Positions 20,298 to 29,005 of a stretch of 58,583 nt of DNA are shown here, one piece after another. The notes under the pieces are model-generated. The model was not told the origin of the DNA and did no database searches. It worked only from the letters and a program-made list of their open reading frames with translations. Where the stretch lies: the NCBI GenBank assembly GCA_017852835.1, contig JAFMKS010000007.1, forward strand, positions 1-58,583, written 5' to 3'. Position 1 is the stretch's first letter, and the number at the start of each line of letters is the position of its first letter. Both the position numbers and the translations under genes were made by a program. Source of the stretch: Paracoccaceae bacterium (GTDB taxonomy: Bacteria; Pseudomonadota; Alphaproteobacteria; Rhodobacterales; Rhodobacteraceae).

Positions 20298-20326
20298 TTT
20301 GCATGCTGATCATCCCAAGATATAGT
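20298..20326 (+). promoter_or_regulatory. Candidate sigma-70-type promoter of thyX
   Basis: TTTGCA (20298-20303), a 17-nt spacer and TATAGT (20321-20326) form a good -35/-10 pair. The predicted start is near 20333, giving a short leader to the ATG at 20359. Confidence 0.45.
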
Positions 20327-20358
20327 GACAACACTAATCCCAAATGGAGTCGCCCAAT

Positions 20359-21267
20359 ATGTCCCTTACCCCCGAACAACTGGCCGAAATCGAACAACTG
20401 CGCGAGCAGCGTTCATCAACTCTTCGCGCAGTAAGTGAGGGGATGGAGGGTCATCTTTACACCGCCTATCCCGTTTTGGATCACGGGTTTGTTCGTGTCA
20501 TCGACTACATGGGCGATGATGCTGCAATTTGCCAAGCTGCGCGCGTAAGCTATGGCAAGGGTACCAAGTCGGTTCAAAATGACGAAGGTTTGATCCGCTA
20601 TTTGATGCGGCATTGGCATTCTACACCGTTTGAGATGTGCGAAATTAAACTGCATGTAAAATTGCCCGTTTTCGTTGCGCGTCAGTGGATCCGCCACCGC
20701 ACCGCGAATGTAAACGAGTATTCTGCGCGCTACTCAATCTTGGATCGTGAATTTTATATTCCGGCCCCTGAACACGTCGCAGCGCAGTCTGTGGTGAACA
20801 ATCAGGGACGCGGCGATATTCTTACAGGGGAAGAGGCGGCGCGTGTTTTGGAAATCCTAAAAGCGGACAGCGCGCGCGCCTATGACAACTATGAAAACAT
20901 GATTTCACAGGATGGACAGCAGGGGTTGGCGCGTGAATTGGCGCGGATGAACCTGCCTGCCAACATCTATACACAGTGGTATTGGAAGGTGGATTTGCAC
21001 AACCTGCTGCATTTCCTGCGCTTGCGTGCCGATGCCCACGCCCAGTACGAAATCCGCGTTTACGCAGAAGAGATGTGCAAAATCGTGGCCGATTGGGTGC
21101 CTTTCGCTTATCGCGCGTTTGAAGATTACCGTATGGGCGGCGCCACCCTGTCCAGCGGCGCGTTGGATTGTGTTCGTCGTATGATCAAGGGCGAAGAGGT
21201 CACACAAGAAAACTCTGGCATGTCCGCGGGGGAATGGCGCGAATTCCAAGCCGTTTTGAACGGTTAA
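20359..21267 (+). CDS. thyX: FAD-dependent thymidylate synthase ThyX
   Basis: Makes dTMP from dUMP with methylenetetrahydrofolate, using FAD and NADPH. The diagnostic ThyX motif [15 protein letters not shown] is present in the first half. The 302-aa length is usual for alphaproteobacteria. I chose ATG 20359 ([10 protein letters not shown]), which has GGAG 9 nt upstream; another ATG lies at 20344. The stop overlaps that of the convergent DUF6476-like gene by 4 nt. Confidence 0.96.
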   Translation: MSLTPEQLAEIEQLREQRSSTLRAVSEGMEGHLYTAYPVLDHGFVRVIDYMGDDAAICQAARVSYGKGTKSVQNDEGLIRYLMRHWHSTPFEMCEIKLHVKLPVFVARQWIRHRTANVNEYSARYSILDREFYIPAPEHVAAQSVVNNQGRGDILTGEEAARVLEILKADSARAYDNYENMISQDGQQGLARELARMNLPANIYTQWYWKVDLHNLLHFLRLRADAHAQYEIRVYAEEMCKIVADWVPFAYRAFEDYRMGGATLSSGALDCVRRMIKGEEVTQENSGMSAGEWREFQAVLNG

Positions 21268-21575
21268 TCGATTTTTACGTCAACTTCTTGGATCAACTGA
21301 CCGTTTAAATCAAAGATCAGGATTTTGTTTTCATCGGTCACCACCGCAAACCAATCTTGGCTTTGGGTGTAAGACACGACTACTGTTCCAGCGGGCAGAG
21401 TGATCTGATCTGGGATCGCAAGAGCAGGCTGATTTAATCTAATGACAAGCAGTGCTGCGATGAGTACAACACCAACAATCATGACCACGGTCAATACAGT
21501 CACCAGTTGACGCAAAAAACGCAAACCGGGCGGAAGTTCAATGTCTTCCATAGGGGATTTCATGTCGTCATTCAT
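21264..21575 (-). CDS. Small single-pass membrane protein, DUF6476-like
   Basis: A 103-aa protein with one membrane segment ([22 protein letters not shown], about residues 23-45) and a C-terminal domain of beta strands ([33 protein letters not shown]). I recall the pattern [10 protein letters not shown] plus one TM from Rhodobacterales proteins called DUF6476, of unknown function. Its start overlaps the divergent rluD start by 14 nt, so each promoter lies within the other gene. Downstream ATGs at 21563 and 21551 are alternatives. Confidence 0.75.
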   Translation of the reverse strand: MNDDMKSPMEDIELPPGLRFLRQLVTVLTVVMIVGVVLIAALLVIRLNQPALAIPDQITLPAGTVVVSYTQSQDWFAVVTDENKILIFDLNGQLIQEVDVKID

Positions 21576-22584
21576 TGTTTCGTTCCAAATTCAAGCTGAC
21601 CCGCCTAAACGTCTTGATAAAGCGCTTTCGCGCGATGTTCCAGAGGACGCTGATATTTCGCGATCACAGATTGTGCGCTTTCTTGAAAAGGGCGCGGTGC
21701 GTGTAGACGGTGTGGTCCAATCAGATGTGAAAGCCAAAGTTGCAGAAGGGCAATTGGTTGAAATCACCATACCAGAGGCGGTTGCAACCGAAACGCTAGC
21801 CCAAAACATCCCGTTGGATGTAATTTATGAAGATGCTGATTTGATTGTGGTGGATAAACCTGCGGGCATGGTGGTGCATCCCGCGCCTGGTTCGCCCGAT
21901 CAAACCTTGGTCAATGCGTTGTTGTATCATTGCGCGGACACATTGTCGGGCATCGGTGGAGAACGCCGCCCGGGTATCGTGCATCGCATTGATAAGGATA
22001 CCAGCGGGCTGTTGGTTGTCGCCAAAAACGATCAGGCACATCATGGACTTGCCGCCCAGTTTGAGGCGCATTCGGTAGAACGCTATTACCGCGCTTTATG
22101 TTACGGGATCCCTGGTGCAAATGATCCGCGCCTGCGGGGCGTCCGCGGGGTCAGTTTTGAACAAGGCAATATTATGAAGGTGTCAACGCACCTTGCGCGG
22201 CACAAAACCGACCGGCAACGTCAGGCCGTGTTATTCGAAGGGGGGCGCCACGCAGTAACGCGCCTGCGGATCGTGCAGTGTTATGGAACGCCTGAAACAT
22301 TGGCACAGGTTGAATGTTGGCTGGAAACGGGGCGTACCCATCAGATCCGTGTGCACATGGCGCATGCGGGGCATGGATTAATTGGCGATCCAGTTTACGG
22401 TGGCCGTCGCAAATTGGCCCAAAAATCATTTTCACCAAAGGCATTGGATGCAATTTCTGGGTTCAATCGACAGGCATTGCATGCAGCAGTTTTAGGATTT
22501 GAACACCCTGTAACTGGCGAAAGTTTACGGTTTGAAGCGCCACTGCCTGAGGATTTTGAAACATTAATCACTCACATTTCATAA
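21562..22584 (+). CDS. rluD: RluA-family 23S rRNA pseudouridine synthase (RluD type)
   Basis: Isomerises specific uridines in 23S rRNA. The 340-aa protein has an N-terminal S4 RNA-binding domain (about 18-80) and the catalytic domain with HRIDKDTSGLLVVAK at 141-155, where D144 is the nucleophile. GRTHQIRVHMAHAGHGLIGDPVYG near the C-terminus is the second conserved block. ATG 21562 has AGGGGA upstream; the frame extends 7 codons further. The gene is divergent from the DUF6476-like gene, with overlapping 5' ends. Confidence 0.92.
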   Translation: MSSFIVSFQIQADPPKRLDKALSRDVPEDADISRSQIVRFLEKGAVRVDGVVQSDVKAKVAEGQLVEITIPEAVATETLAQNIPLDVIYEDADLIVVDKPAGMVVHPAPGSPDQTLVNALLYHCADTLSGIGGERRPGIVHRIDKDTSGLLVVAKNDQAHHGLAAQFEAHSVERYYRALCYGIPGANDPRLRGVRGVSFEQGNIMKVSTHLARHKTDRQRQAVLFEGGRHAVTRLRIVQCYGTPETLAQVECWLETGRTHQIRVHMAHAGHGLIGDPVYGGRRKLAQKSFSPKALDAISGFNRQALHAAVLGFEHPVTGESLRFEAPLPEDFETLITHIS

Positions 22585-22634
22585 TCTTAAATAGCGTCCA
22601 CACTAAAAAGTGAACTTTTCAGTACAGTATCATC

Positions 22635-22663
22635 TTGAAATGGATCCTATGAGTTCTTAACTT
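22635..22663 (+). promoter_or_regulatory. Weak candidate promoter of rpoH
   Basis: TTGAAA (22635-22640), a 17-nt spacer and TAACTT (22658-22663). The -10 match is poor. The preceding C makes CTTGAAA, which looks like a sigma-32 -35 element, but no CCCCAT-type -10 follows at a proper distance. Confidence 0.3.
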
Positions 22664-22694
22664 GCTGCTAACAATGTAAATATCAGGGAATGTG

Positions 22695-23591
22695 ATGAGC
22701 AATTATGCAAATCTACCAGCACCAACGCCCGAAGGGGGGTTGAGCCGTTATATGCAGGAAATTCGTAAATTTCCAATGCTGGATCCAGAAGAAGAATATA
22801 TGTTGGCTAAGCGCTGGGTGGAAGAACAAGACACCCAAGCGGCACATAAAATGGTAACATCCCACCTGCGATTGGCGGCCAAAATTGCGATGGGATATCG
22901 CGGATATGGACTGCCTCAGGCTGAGGTTATTTCCGAGGCAAACGTTGGCCTAATGCAGGCTGTCAAACGCTTTGACCCTGAAAAGGGGTTCCGTTTGGCA
23001 ACCTATGCCATGTGGTGGATCCGCGCGAGCATTCAGGAATATATCCTACGCAGCTGGTCCTTGGTGAAGATGGGAACAACTAGCGCACAGAAAAAGTTGT
23101 TCTTTAACCTGCGCAAGGCAAAGTCACGGATCGGTGCATTAGAAGAAGGTGACTTACGTCCAGAAAACGTCGCGCAAATCGCAAATGATTTGGGCGTGAC
23201 AGAGGATGAAGTCATTTCGATGAATCGCCGCATGTCTGGCGGTGATGCATCCTTAAATGCGATGGTGTCAAACGATGGCGAAGGGGCGATGGAATGGCAG
23301 GATTGGTTAGAGGATGAAGATGCAGACCAAGCCGGCGATTACGAAGAGCGCAATGAAATGGAATTGCGTCGTGAGTTACTGTTTGCGGCAATGTCGGCTC
23401 TAAATGATCGTGAACGCGATATTTTGACCAAACGCCGGCTGTCTGAACCTGTGTCCACACTAGAGGACCTGAGTGCGGAATATAGCGTTTCGCGCGAACG
23501 GATCCGCCAAATTGAAGTGCGCGCATTTGAAAAACTACAATTCCGCATGCGTGAATTGGCGGTTGAACGTGGCATGCTGAACGCCGCTTAA
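22695..23591 (+). CDS. rpoH: RNA polymerase sigma-32 factor
   Basis: The heat-shock sigma factor, 298 aa. Region 1.2/2.1 (LSRYMQEIRKFPMLDPEEEYML), the core region 2 block (RLATYAMWWIRASIQEYILRSWSLVK), the RpoH box QKKLFFNLRKAK, and region 4 with the helix-turn-helix ERDILTKRRL through SVSRERIRQIEVRAFEKLQ are all present. The start is ATG 22695 with AGGGA upstream; a GTG lies one codon earlier. Rhodobacterales often have two RpoH paralogues; this window shows one. It ends at a terminator that also covers the ribosome site of the next gene. Confidence 0.96.
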   Translation: MSNYANLPAPTPEGGLSRYMQEIRKFPMLDPEEEYMLAKRWVEEQDTQAAHKMVTSHLRLAAKIAMGYRGYGLPQAEVISEANVGLMQAVKRFDPEKGFRLATYAMWWIRASIQEYILRSWSLVKMGTTSAQKKLFFNLRKAKSRIGALEEGDLRPENVAQIANDLGVTEDEVISMNRRMSGGDASLNAMVSNDGEGAMEWQDWLEDEDADQAGDYEERNEMELRRELLFAAMSALNDRERDILTKRRLSEPVSTLEDLSAEYSVSRERIRQIEVRAFEKLQFRMRELAVERGMLNAA

Positions 23592-23619
23592 TCCATCTTG
23601 GAAAAATTGATCGCTCAGG

Positions 23620-23652
23620 ATACCCTTTCGAAAAAATTGAAAGGGTATTTTT
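23620..23652 (+). terminator. Terminator after rpoH that overlaps the next gene's ribosome site
   Basis: A perfect 10-bp stem ATACCCTTTC (23620-23629)/GAAAGGGTAT (23639-23648) is followed by T5. The ATG of the oxidoreductase gene starts at 23653, directly after the T-tract, and the only AAAGGG ribosome site (23640-23645) is buried in the 3' arm. Confidence 0.8.
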
Positions 23653-24624
23653 ATGACTAAACCGTTACGCTGGGGTATTCTGGGTGCTGCAAAATTTGCA
23701 CGCGAGCATATGGCACCTGCGATGATGTTGGCCAAAAATACGGAATTGGCGGCCCTTGCAACATCTTCTGCGGATAAGGCTGCCGCATTTACGTCGCTTC
23801 ACCCATCGTTGCAGATACACAGTGATTATGATGATTTGCTGAACAATCCGGCGATTGGTGCCGTTTACATTCCTTTGCCTAACCACCTGCATGTTGAATG
23901 GGTCAAACGTGCAGTGGAAGCAGGAAAACATGTTCTATGTGAAAAACCAATTGCGATGCAGGCGGACGAAATTGACGAACTGATCACTTTGCGCGACCGC
24001 GCTGGAGTCTTGGTGGCCGAGGCGTATATGATTGTTCACCACCCCCAATGGCATTATGCGAAAGAGTTGGTTGATGCGGGGGAAATCGGGACCGTCCAGC
24101 AAATTGATACAGTGTTTTCCTATAACAATGCTGCAGACACGGGGAATATCCGCAACCGTGCTGAAACAGGGGGCGGGGGACTGCGTGACATCGGGGTCTA
24201 TACCATTGGGTGCGCACGTTATGTGATGGGGGCCGAGTTTGATGCGTTTCACCACGTTGATGTGCGGTTAGAAAACGATGTGGATGTTTGGGCGAGTGTT
24301 ACAGGACGCATCGCAGATGTGCGCTATCAAGGCGTCACATCCATGCGGATGGCATTGCGACAATCTGTTAATATTCAAGGCGATCTGGGTGTTATCACAT
24401 TGTCGGCCCCGTTTAATCCAGGCGTCTATTCCCAAGCTGAAGTTCATGTGTCCAAGGGTGATATGACCGTGAAAACCAAACGCTTTCCAACGGCCAATCA
24501 CTATGTGCATCAGTTGGAAAATTTCCAAAATTCCGTAACACAAGGTATTGCATATCCATGTCCGCTTGAATTTTCGCGCGGAACCCAATCAGCGTTGGAC
24601 AGAATTTTTGAAATGGCCAAATAA
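23653..24624 (+). CDS. Gfo/Idh/MocA family NAD(P)-dependent oxidoreductase
   Basis: A 323-aa dehydrogenase of the glucose-fructose oxidoreductase family, typically acting on sugars, cyclitols or their derivatives. The Rossmann motif is GILGAAKFAREH near the N-terminus (GxGxxx, here with AAK in place of the third glycine region). CEKPIAMQADEIDEL and GGGGLRDIGVYTIGCARYVMG follow; the lysine of EKP is the usual catalytic residue. Substrate unknown. The start codon abuts the rpoH terminator hairpin. Confidence 0.88.
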   Translation: MTKPLRWGILGAAKFAREHMAPAMMLAKNTELAALATSSADKAAAFTSLHPSLQIHSDYDDLLNNPAIGAVYIPLPNHLHVEWVKRAVEAGKHVLCEKPIAMQADEIDELITLRDRAGVLVAEAYMIVHHPQWHYAKELVDAGEIGTVQQIDTVFSYNNAADTGNIRNRAETGGGGLRDIGVYTIGCARYVMGAEFDAFHHVDVRLENDVDVWASVTGRIADVRYQGVTSMRMALRQSVNIQGDLGVITLSAPFNPGVYSQAEVHVSKGDMTVKTKRFPTANHYVHQLENFQNSVTQGIAYPCPLEFSRGTQSALDRIFEMAK

Positions 24625-24651
24625 GGGCGTGGACCCTTATTTGTTATTTTT
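24619..24651. terminator. Bidirectional terminator between the oxidoreductase gene and phaZ
   Basis: A 9-bp perfect stem AAATAAGGG (24619-24627)/CCCTTATTT (24634-24642) with a 6-nt loop is followed by TTGTTATTTTT on the right. It contains the stop codons of both convergent genes. Confidence 0.7.
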
Positions 24652-25869
24652 GTCGATGAACTTAAGAACAAGCGGGCGGATGTTGTTCCGCCAGCTTTTC
24701 CCAGCAAAAATACCATAGTGTCCGGCACCCGGCTCTAGGTAGTGGGATTTTTTGTTTTTGGCCAAGCCCGTGCACAAATCCAATGCTGCCACGCATTGTC
24801 CTGGTGCCGAGATATCATCCTCTTCCCCTTCCACAGTCATCACAGCGACGGTGGTGATTTTTGAAATATCGACTTTGTGACCGTCCACGGTAAATTTGTT
24901 TAAGGCAATTTCGCGATTTTTGAAAACGCGATTCACAGTTGATAGATAAAATTCGGCCGTCATATCCATCACAGCCAAATATTCATCATAAAATTCGTTA
25001 TGTTTGTCGTGATCACTTGCCTCACCACGTGCAACGCGCATGATCTGTTCGTTAAACGCTTTGGAATGGGTTTCAGCGTTCATCGACATGAAAGATGTGA
25101 GCTGCAACAGACCGGGATAAACCGACCGCCCAACCCCAGCGTATTTAAATCCAACGCGTTGGATCATGGTTTGTTCCAACTGGCCCATCGTCACCCGATG
25201 CCCAAAATCCGTGACATCTGTGGGTGCCGCATCTGGGTCAATTGGCCCACCGATGAGTGTTAGGCTGCGCGGTTGCGCCTCTGGATGCAGTTCCGCTAAA
25301 TAGGCTGTGGCGGCCAATGTCAGCGGCGCGGGTTGGCAGACGGCGATCACATGCGTATCAGGACCGAGTTCCATCATGAAATCCATTAGGTATCGGGTAT
25401 AATCCTCAACGTCAAATTTGCCTGCGGAAACGGGTATCTCGCGTGCATTGTGCCAATCTGTTACGTAGACTTCGCAATCTGGAATCAGGCTTTTGACGGT
25501 TTTGCGCAACAAGGTTGCATAGTGCCCCGACATCGGGGCGACCAACATAACCTTACGCGGGGCAGTTTCTCGCTCGGCAACCTCAAAATGTATCAAATCT
25601 CCGAATGGGCGTTCGATAATCGTTTTGACGTTCACAACGTGATCGCGCCCATCCTGACAGGTGAAGGAATCTAATCCCCAGTCAGGTTTGACAACCATGC
25701 GTTCAAAGGAACGTTCAGTCACTTCGCCCCATGCTGCCACCCATTGCACGAACGGGTTTGGAACCAGTGCGAATGCGGGATATGAGGCGAAACTTTTCGC
25801 GGTTGCCCCCATCCATTGATTTGTATTTCGCATCGTTTCCATGATGTCATAGCTTGCCATATGGCGCAT
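24637..25869 (-). CDS. phaZ: Intracellular polyhydroxyalkanoate depolymerase
   Basis: Degrades stored PHA granules to hydroxyacids. The 410-aa alpha/beta-hydrolase matches the PhaZ1 type of intracellular depolymerase: N-terminal RNTNQWMGATAKSFASYP, MLVAPMSGHYATLLR, VYVTDWHNAREIPVSAG, the region HVIAVCQPAP with the catalytic Cys in place of Ser, and the C-terminal His in EPGAGHYGIFAGKSWR. GAGG sits 8 nt before the ATG at 25869. It is divergent from phaC; the PhaR-type operator in the shared spacer could control both. Confidence 0.93.
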   Translation of the reverse strand: MRHMASYDIMETMRNTNQWMGATAKSFASYPAFALVPNPFVQWVAAWGEVTERSFERMVVKPDWGLDSFTCQDGRDHVVNVKTIIERPFGDLIHFEVAERETAPRKVMLVAPMSGHYATLLRKTVKSLIPDCEVYVTDWHNAREIPVSAGKFDVEDYTRYLMDFMMELGPDTHVIAVCQPAPLTLAATAYLAELHPEAQPRSLTLIGGPIDPDAAPTDVTDFGHRVTMGQLEQTMIQRVGFKYAGVGRSVYPGLLQLTSFMSMNAETHSKAFNEQIMRVARGEASDHDKHNEFYDEYLAVMDMTAEFYLSTVNRVFKNREIALNKFTVDGHKVDISKITTVAVMTVEGEEDDISAPGQCVAALDLCTGLAKNKKSHYLEPGAGHYGIFAGKSWRNNIRPLVLKFIDKNNK

Positions 25870-25918
25870 GGGATCGTCCTCGTTCCTGCCTCTTTACGTC
25901 GCACATATTGAACGAGTC

Positions 25919-25956
25919 TTGGACAACGCGATCAAAATTGTTATGCTGCACAGCAG
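25919..25956 (+). promoter_or_regulatory. phaC promoter with overlapping PhaR-type operator
   Basis: TTGGAC (25919-25924), a 17-nt spacer and TATGCT (25942-25947) form a candidate promoter. The box CTGC-ACA-GCAG (25946-25956) overlaps the -10 element. CTGC-N3-GCAG is the known PhaR recognition pattern in Paracoccus and relatives, so repression by occlusion is expected. Confidence 0.55.
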
Positions 25957-25980
25957 AAAGAATAAGTGGAAATTTTTGAA

Positions 25981-27774
25981 ATGACAACCGAAGATAACGA
26001 AAGTGCTGTTATCCCAGAGGTATTAAAGCAGAATATTGAAACACTTGAAGAGCTTAACCAGCGCTTTGTTTCTGTGCTGCAGAATAAAAAACAAATCAAT
26101 CCTTCTTTGAACGGCCCTGGCCAAGATTTAATGGTCAAAGCATCACATGCCTATTGGTCAAATTTCATGGAAAACCCAGCGAATCTGATGGAAAAGCAGA
26201 TTTCGTATTGGGGTAAAACGCTGGAATATTTTGTCGAGGCACAACATGCGTTTACTCAGGGACAGTTTCAACTCCCAAAAGCGGATGGAAAACCAGATCG
26301 TCGATTTACGCATGAAATGTGGTCCTCAAACCCCTATTTCAATTTTGTAAAAGAACATTATTTGCGCACCGCTGACCTGATCAATTCGGCGATCTCTGAA
26401 TTGGATGGGATGGAGCCAAAGGAAAAGCGTCGCCTGGAATTTTTCACACGTCAAATCGTCGATATGATGTCGCCGACAAATTTCTTGGCAACAAATCCAG
26501 ATGCGCTTGAACGTGCGATGGAAACCCAAGGGCAATCATTGATCGACGGCATGCAAAATTTAATCGCCGATCTTGAGGCGAATGAAGGTGAACTGGTTGT
26601 TCGCTTGGCTGATGAATCCGCGTTCGAAGTTGGCGGCAACATTGCAACCGCAAAGGGTAGTGTGGTTTTTCGCAACGAAATGTTGGAGTTAATCCAATAT
26701 GCCTCCGCGACAGAAACGGTATATGAAACCCCGATTATTATGTTCCCGCCTTGGATCAATAAATATTATATTCTTGATTTAAAGGAACAAAACAGCTTGA
26801 TCCGTTGGGTCGTTGATCAGGGGTATACATTATTCGTGGTGTCATGGGTGAACCCCGACGCCAGCTATGCTGACATTGGCATGGAAGATTATATTGAACA
26901 TGGCTACCTAAAGTCGATTGAAGTCGTGAAAGAGATCACGAATCAAACCCAAGTCAATGCCATTGGATATTGTATTGCGGGGACAACCCTTGCGCTGACG
27001 CTATCACTGTTGAAGCAGCGCAAAGACGACAGCGTGAAGTCAGCAACCTTTTTCACAGCGCTTACAGACTTTTCTGAACAGCGTGAATTTACCCCATTTT
27101 TGCAGAACGATTTCATTGATGCGATCGAAGATGAAATCAATGACAAAGGCATATTGGAAAGCTTTATCATGGCGCGCACTTTTAGTTTCTTGCGTGCCAA
27201 TGATCTGGTTTATGGTCCCGCCGTCAAAAGTTACATGATGGGCGAAGCCCCCCCTGCATTTGATTTGCTATATTGGAACGGCGATGGGTCGAGTTTGCCC
27301 GGAAAGATGGCCATCCAATATTTACGTGGACTGTGTCAGGACAATAAATTTGCTACTGGTGAATTTGAACTGTTGGGGCATACGTTGAAACTCTCGGACG
27401 TCGATGTACCCTTGTGCTCAGTCGCCTGTGAAACGGATCACATTGCTTCGTGGCCAGATTGCTACCGCGGGGTGCAAAACATGGGCAGCAGCGATAAGAC
27501 ATTCATTTTGTCCGAGTCTGGCCATATTGCAGGCATTGTGAACCCACCCAGTAAGAAAAAGTATGGTCACTACACTTTGAACGATTTGGGATTGGATGCA
27601 GATGACTGGAAAGAGGGTGCATCTTTTTACGAAGGCAGTTGGTGGCCACGTTGGAATGATTGGATTTCACCGCGGTCTGGCGACCAAGTCCTCGCGCGGA
27701 TCCCCGGAAGCGGATCGTTCAAAGCGATTTGTGATGCACCAGGGACCTATGTTTTACGCAGATCGCATGTGTAA
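25981..27774 (+). CDS. phaC: Class I poly(3-hydroxyalkanoate) synthase
   Basis: Polymerises (R)-3-hydroxyacyl-CoA to PHA on granules. The 597-aa length fits class I enzymes. The lipase-like box GYCIAG carries the catalytic cysteine C331; the aspartate is in ACETDHIASW and the histidine in SESGHIAGI. The N-terminal domain (about 1-200) is helical, and FPPWINKYYILDL is a strong family block. I prefer ATG 25981 to GTG 25966. phaP and phaR follow on the same strand but each has its own control region. Confidence 0.96.
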   Translation: MTTEDNESAVIPEVLKQNIETLEELNQRFVSVLQNKKQINPSLNGPGQDLMVKASHAYWSNFMENPANLMEKQISYWGKTLEYFVEAQHAFTQGQFQLPKADGKPDRRFTHEMWSSNPYFNFVKEHYLRTADLINSAISELDGMEPKEKRRLEFFTRQIVDMMSPTNFLATNPDALERAMETQGQSLIDGMQNLIADLEANEGELVVRLADESAFEVGGNIATAKGSVVFRNEMLELIQYASATETVYETPIIMFPPWINKYYILDLKEQNSLIRWVVDQGYTLFVVSWVNPDASYADIGMEDYIEHGYLKSIEVVKEITNQTQVNAIGYCIAGTTLALTLSLLKQRKDDSVKSATFFTALTDFSEQREFTPFLQNDFIDAIEDEINDKGILESFIMARTFSFLRANDLVYGPAVKSYMMGEAPPAFDLLYWNGDGSSLPGKMAIQYLRGLCQDNKFATGEFELLGHTLKLSDVDVPLCSVACETDHIASWPDCYRGVQNMGSSDKTFILSESGHIAGIVNPPSKKKYGHYTLNDLGLDADDWKEGASFYEGSWWPRWNDWISPRSGDQVLARIPGSGSFKAICDAPGTYVLRRSHV

Positions 27775-27795
27775 TGTGAATTTTTGTAAATTATG

Positions 27796-27845
27796 CTGCA
27801 GTGCAGAAAAAATAGCTTGCAATGCTGCGTTGCAGCATGTATACG
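27796..27845 (+). promoter_or_regulatory. phaP promoter with two PhaR-type operators
   Basis: Box 1 is CTGC-AGT-GCAG (27796-27806). Box 2 is a perfect 17-nt palindrome ATGCTGC-GTT-GCAGCAT (27822-27838). It fills the 17-nt spacer between -35 TTGCAA (27817-27822) and -10 TATACG (27840-27845). A repressor bound there would block RNA polymerase fully, the classic phasin control where PhaR leaves when granules form. Confidence 0.7.
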
Positions 27846-27891
27846 TTGCTCAAACGTAAGATGGTCTTGCGTAACGTGAAAGGAATTTCCG

Positions 27892-28341
27892 ATGACCAAA
27901 GTAGAAGATATGACAAAAGCACTTAAAGACATGATGGGGTCATTCCCAGTGGACATGAGCGCATTTGACGACGCATTCAAAAACACAGCTTCAATGAACG
28001 AAAAGCTCGCAAACGTTGCAGTTGAAGCAGCAGAAAAATCTGCTGAAATTTCATCAAAGTGGACAAAAGACACATTGGCGAAAATCGCAGACGTTTCAAA
28101 AGCAAAAGCGGACCCAGCTGATTACGCCAAAGCGGCAGCTGATTTCGCAACAGCACAAGCAGAAGTCGCAGCAGAAAACATGGCAGCATTTGCAGAAGTT
28201 GCAAAGAAAGTTCAAATGGACACAGTTGAATTGCTAATGTCGACTGGCAAAAACATGTCAGAAGAAGCGACAGCAGCAGTCAAAAAAGCAACTGCTGACG
28301 TAACTGCGGCAACACGCAAGGCGACAGCAGCAGCGAAATAA
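27892..28341 (+). CDS. phaP: Phasin (PHA granule-associated protein)
   Basis: Coats PHA granules and controls their size. The 149-aa protein is almost wholly alpha-helical and rich in Ala, Lys and Glu, with the TIGR01841-type core (FKNTASMNEKLANVAVEAAE, then SAEISSKWTKDTLAKIADV). The C-terminus is an Ala/Lys/Thr-rich tail (AAVKKATADVTAATRKATAAAK-like). Its codon use looks strongly biased, as expected for an abundant protein. AAAGGA precedes the ATG and a strong terminator follows. Confidence 0.93.
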   Translation: MTKVEDMTKALKDMMGSFPVDMSAFDDAFKNTASMNEKLANVAVEAAEKSAEISSKWTKDTLAKIADVSKAKADPADYAKAAADFATAQAEVAAENMAAFAEVAKKVQMDTVELLMSTGKNMSEEATAAVKKATADVTAATRKATAAAK

Positions 28342-28363
28342 TTCGCTACCATATACGATTATT

Positions 28364-28398
28364 GAAAGGGTGCGCATGATCGCACCCTTTCTTTTTTT
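28364..28398 (+). terminator. Strong intrinsic terminator after phaP
   Basis: A perfect 11-bp stem GAAAGGGTGCG (28364-28374)/CGCACCCTTTC (28381-28391) with a 6-nt loop is followed by seven T. Confidence 0.93.
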
Positions 28399-28415
28399 GC
28401 TGCAATCGCTAATCT

Positions 28416-28432
28416 ATGCTGCAACGCTGCAT
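28416..28432 (+). promoter_or_regulatory. Imperfect PhaR-type operator upstream of phaR
   Basis: ATGCTGC-AAC-GCTGCAT is the same spacing as the phaP box with one symmetric mismatch in the arms. It lies 18 nt before the phaR start and suggests weak autoregulation. Confidence 0.45.
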
Positions 28433-28449
28433 TTTTAGGGAGAATCGTT

Positions 28450-28995
28450 GTGGCAAACGCAAAAGAAAAACTGCTGATCAAACGTTATGCGAGCCGCCGT
28501 CTCTATAATACGGAAACCAGCGATTACGTCACGCTTGAGGATATCTCGGGGTTCATTCGCGACGGTCGCGATGTGCAAATCATGGATTTGAAATCTGGTG
28601 ATGATCTTACGCGTCAGTATTTGTTGCAAATCATCGCAGAACATGAAAGCCGCGGTGAAAATGTCCTGCCCGTTGATGTTTTGACCGATCTTGTCAGAAG
28701 CTATACCAATCAGGCTGCATCTGTTGTTCCGCAATTCCTGTCGATGTCATTTGAAATGCTGCGCGATGGACAGAACAAGATGATGGAAAATATGGGGATG
28801 AATTCTATGAATTCGATGCCTAGTTTCGAAGCGATGAAGGCCCAACAAGAGGCATTTATGAAAGCCTTTGGATGGCCATCTGCAGATCAAACATCATCTG
28901 AACCTGCAAAAGACGCAGGCGGCATTGACGATCTGGATGCGATAAAGGCGCAGCTTAGCGCACTTCAAGATCAACTCTCAAAAATGAGCAAATAG
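28450..28995 (+). CDS. phaR: Polyhydroxyalkanoate synthesis repressor PhaR
   Basis: DNA- and PHA-binding repressor of phasin and other PHA genes. The 181-aa protein has the PHB/PHA accumulation regulator DNA-binding domain (IKRYASRRLYNTETSDYVTL at about 9-28) and the following domain (DVLTDLVRSYTNQAASVVPQFLS). The variable C-terminus is Met/Gln-rich and ends in a helix (DLDAIKAQLSALQDQLSKM). The start is GTG 28450 with AGGGAGA upstream. Boxes matching its known site lie before phaC, phaP, phaR itself and pccB. Confidence 0.95.
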   Translation: MANAKEKLLIKRYASRRLYNTETSDYVTLEDISGFIRDGRDVQIMDLKSGDDLTRQYLLQIIAEHESRGENVLPVDVLTDLVRSYTNQAASVVPQFLSMSFEMLRDGQNKMMENMGMNSMNSMPSFEAMKAQQEAFMKAFGWPSADQTSSEPAKDAGGIDDLDAIKAQLSALQDQLSKMSK

Positions 28996-29005
28996 GGGCC
29001 AGTTT

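Noticed and set aside
22602-22623. Imperfect palindrome ACTAAAAAGT/ACTTTTCAGT after rluD
   Set aside because: It has a 2-nt loop, one mismatch and no U-tract; too weak to call terminator or operator.
22634-22650. CTTGAAA as a sigma-32 -35 element before rpoH
   Set aside because: No CCCCAT-like -10 lies at the needed distance; only a weak sigma-70 pair fits.
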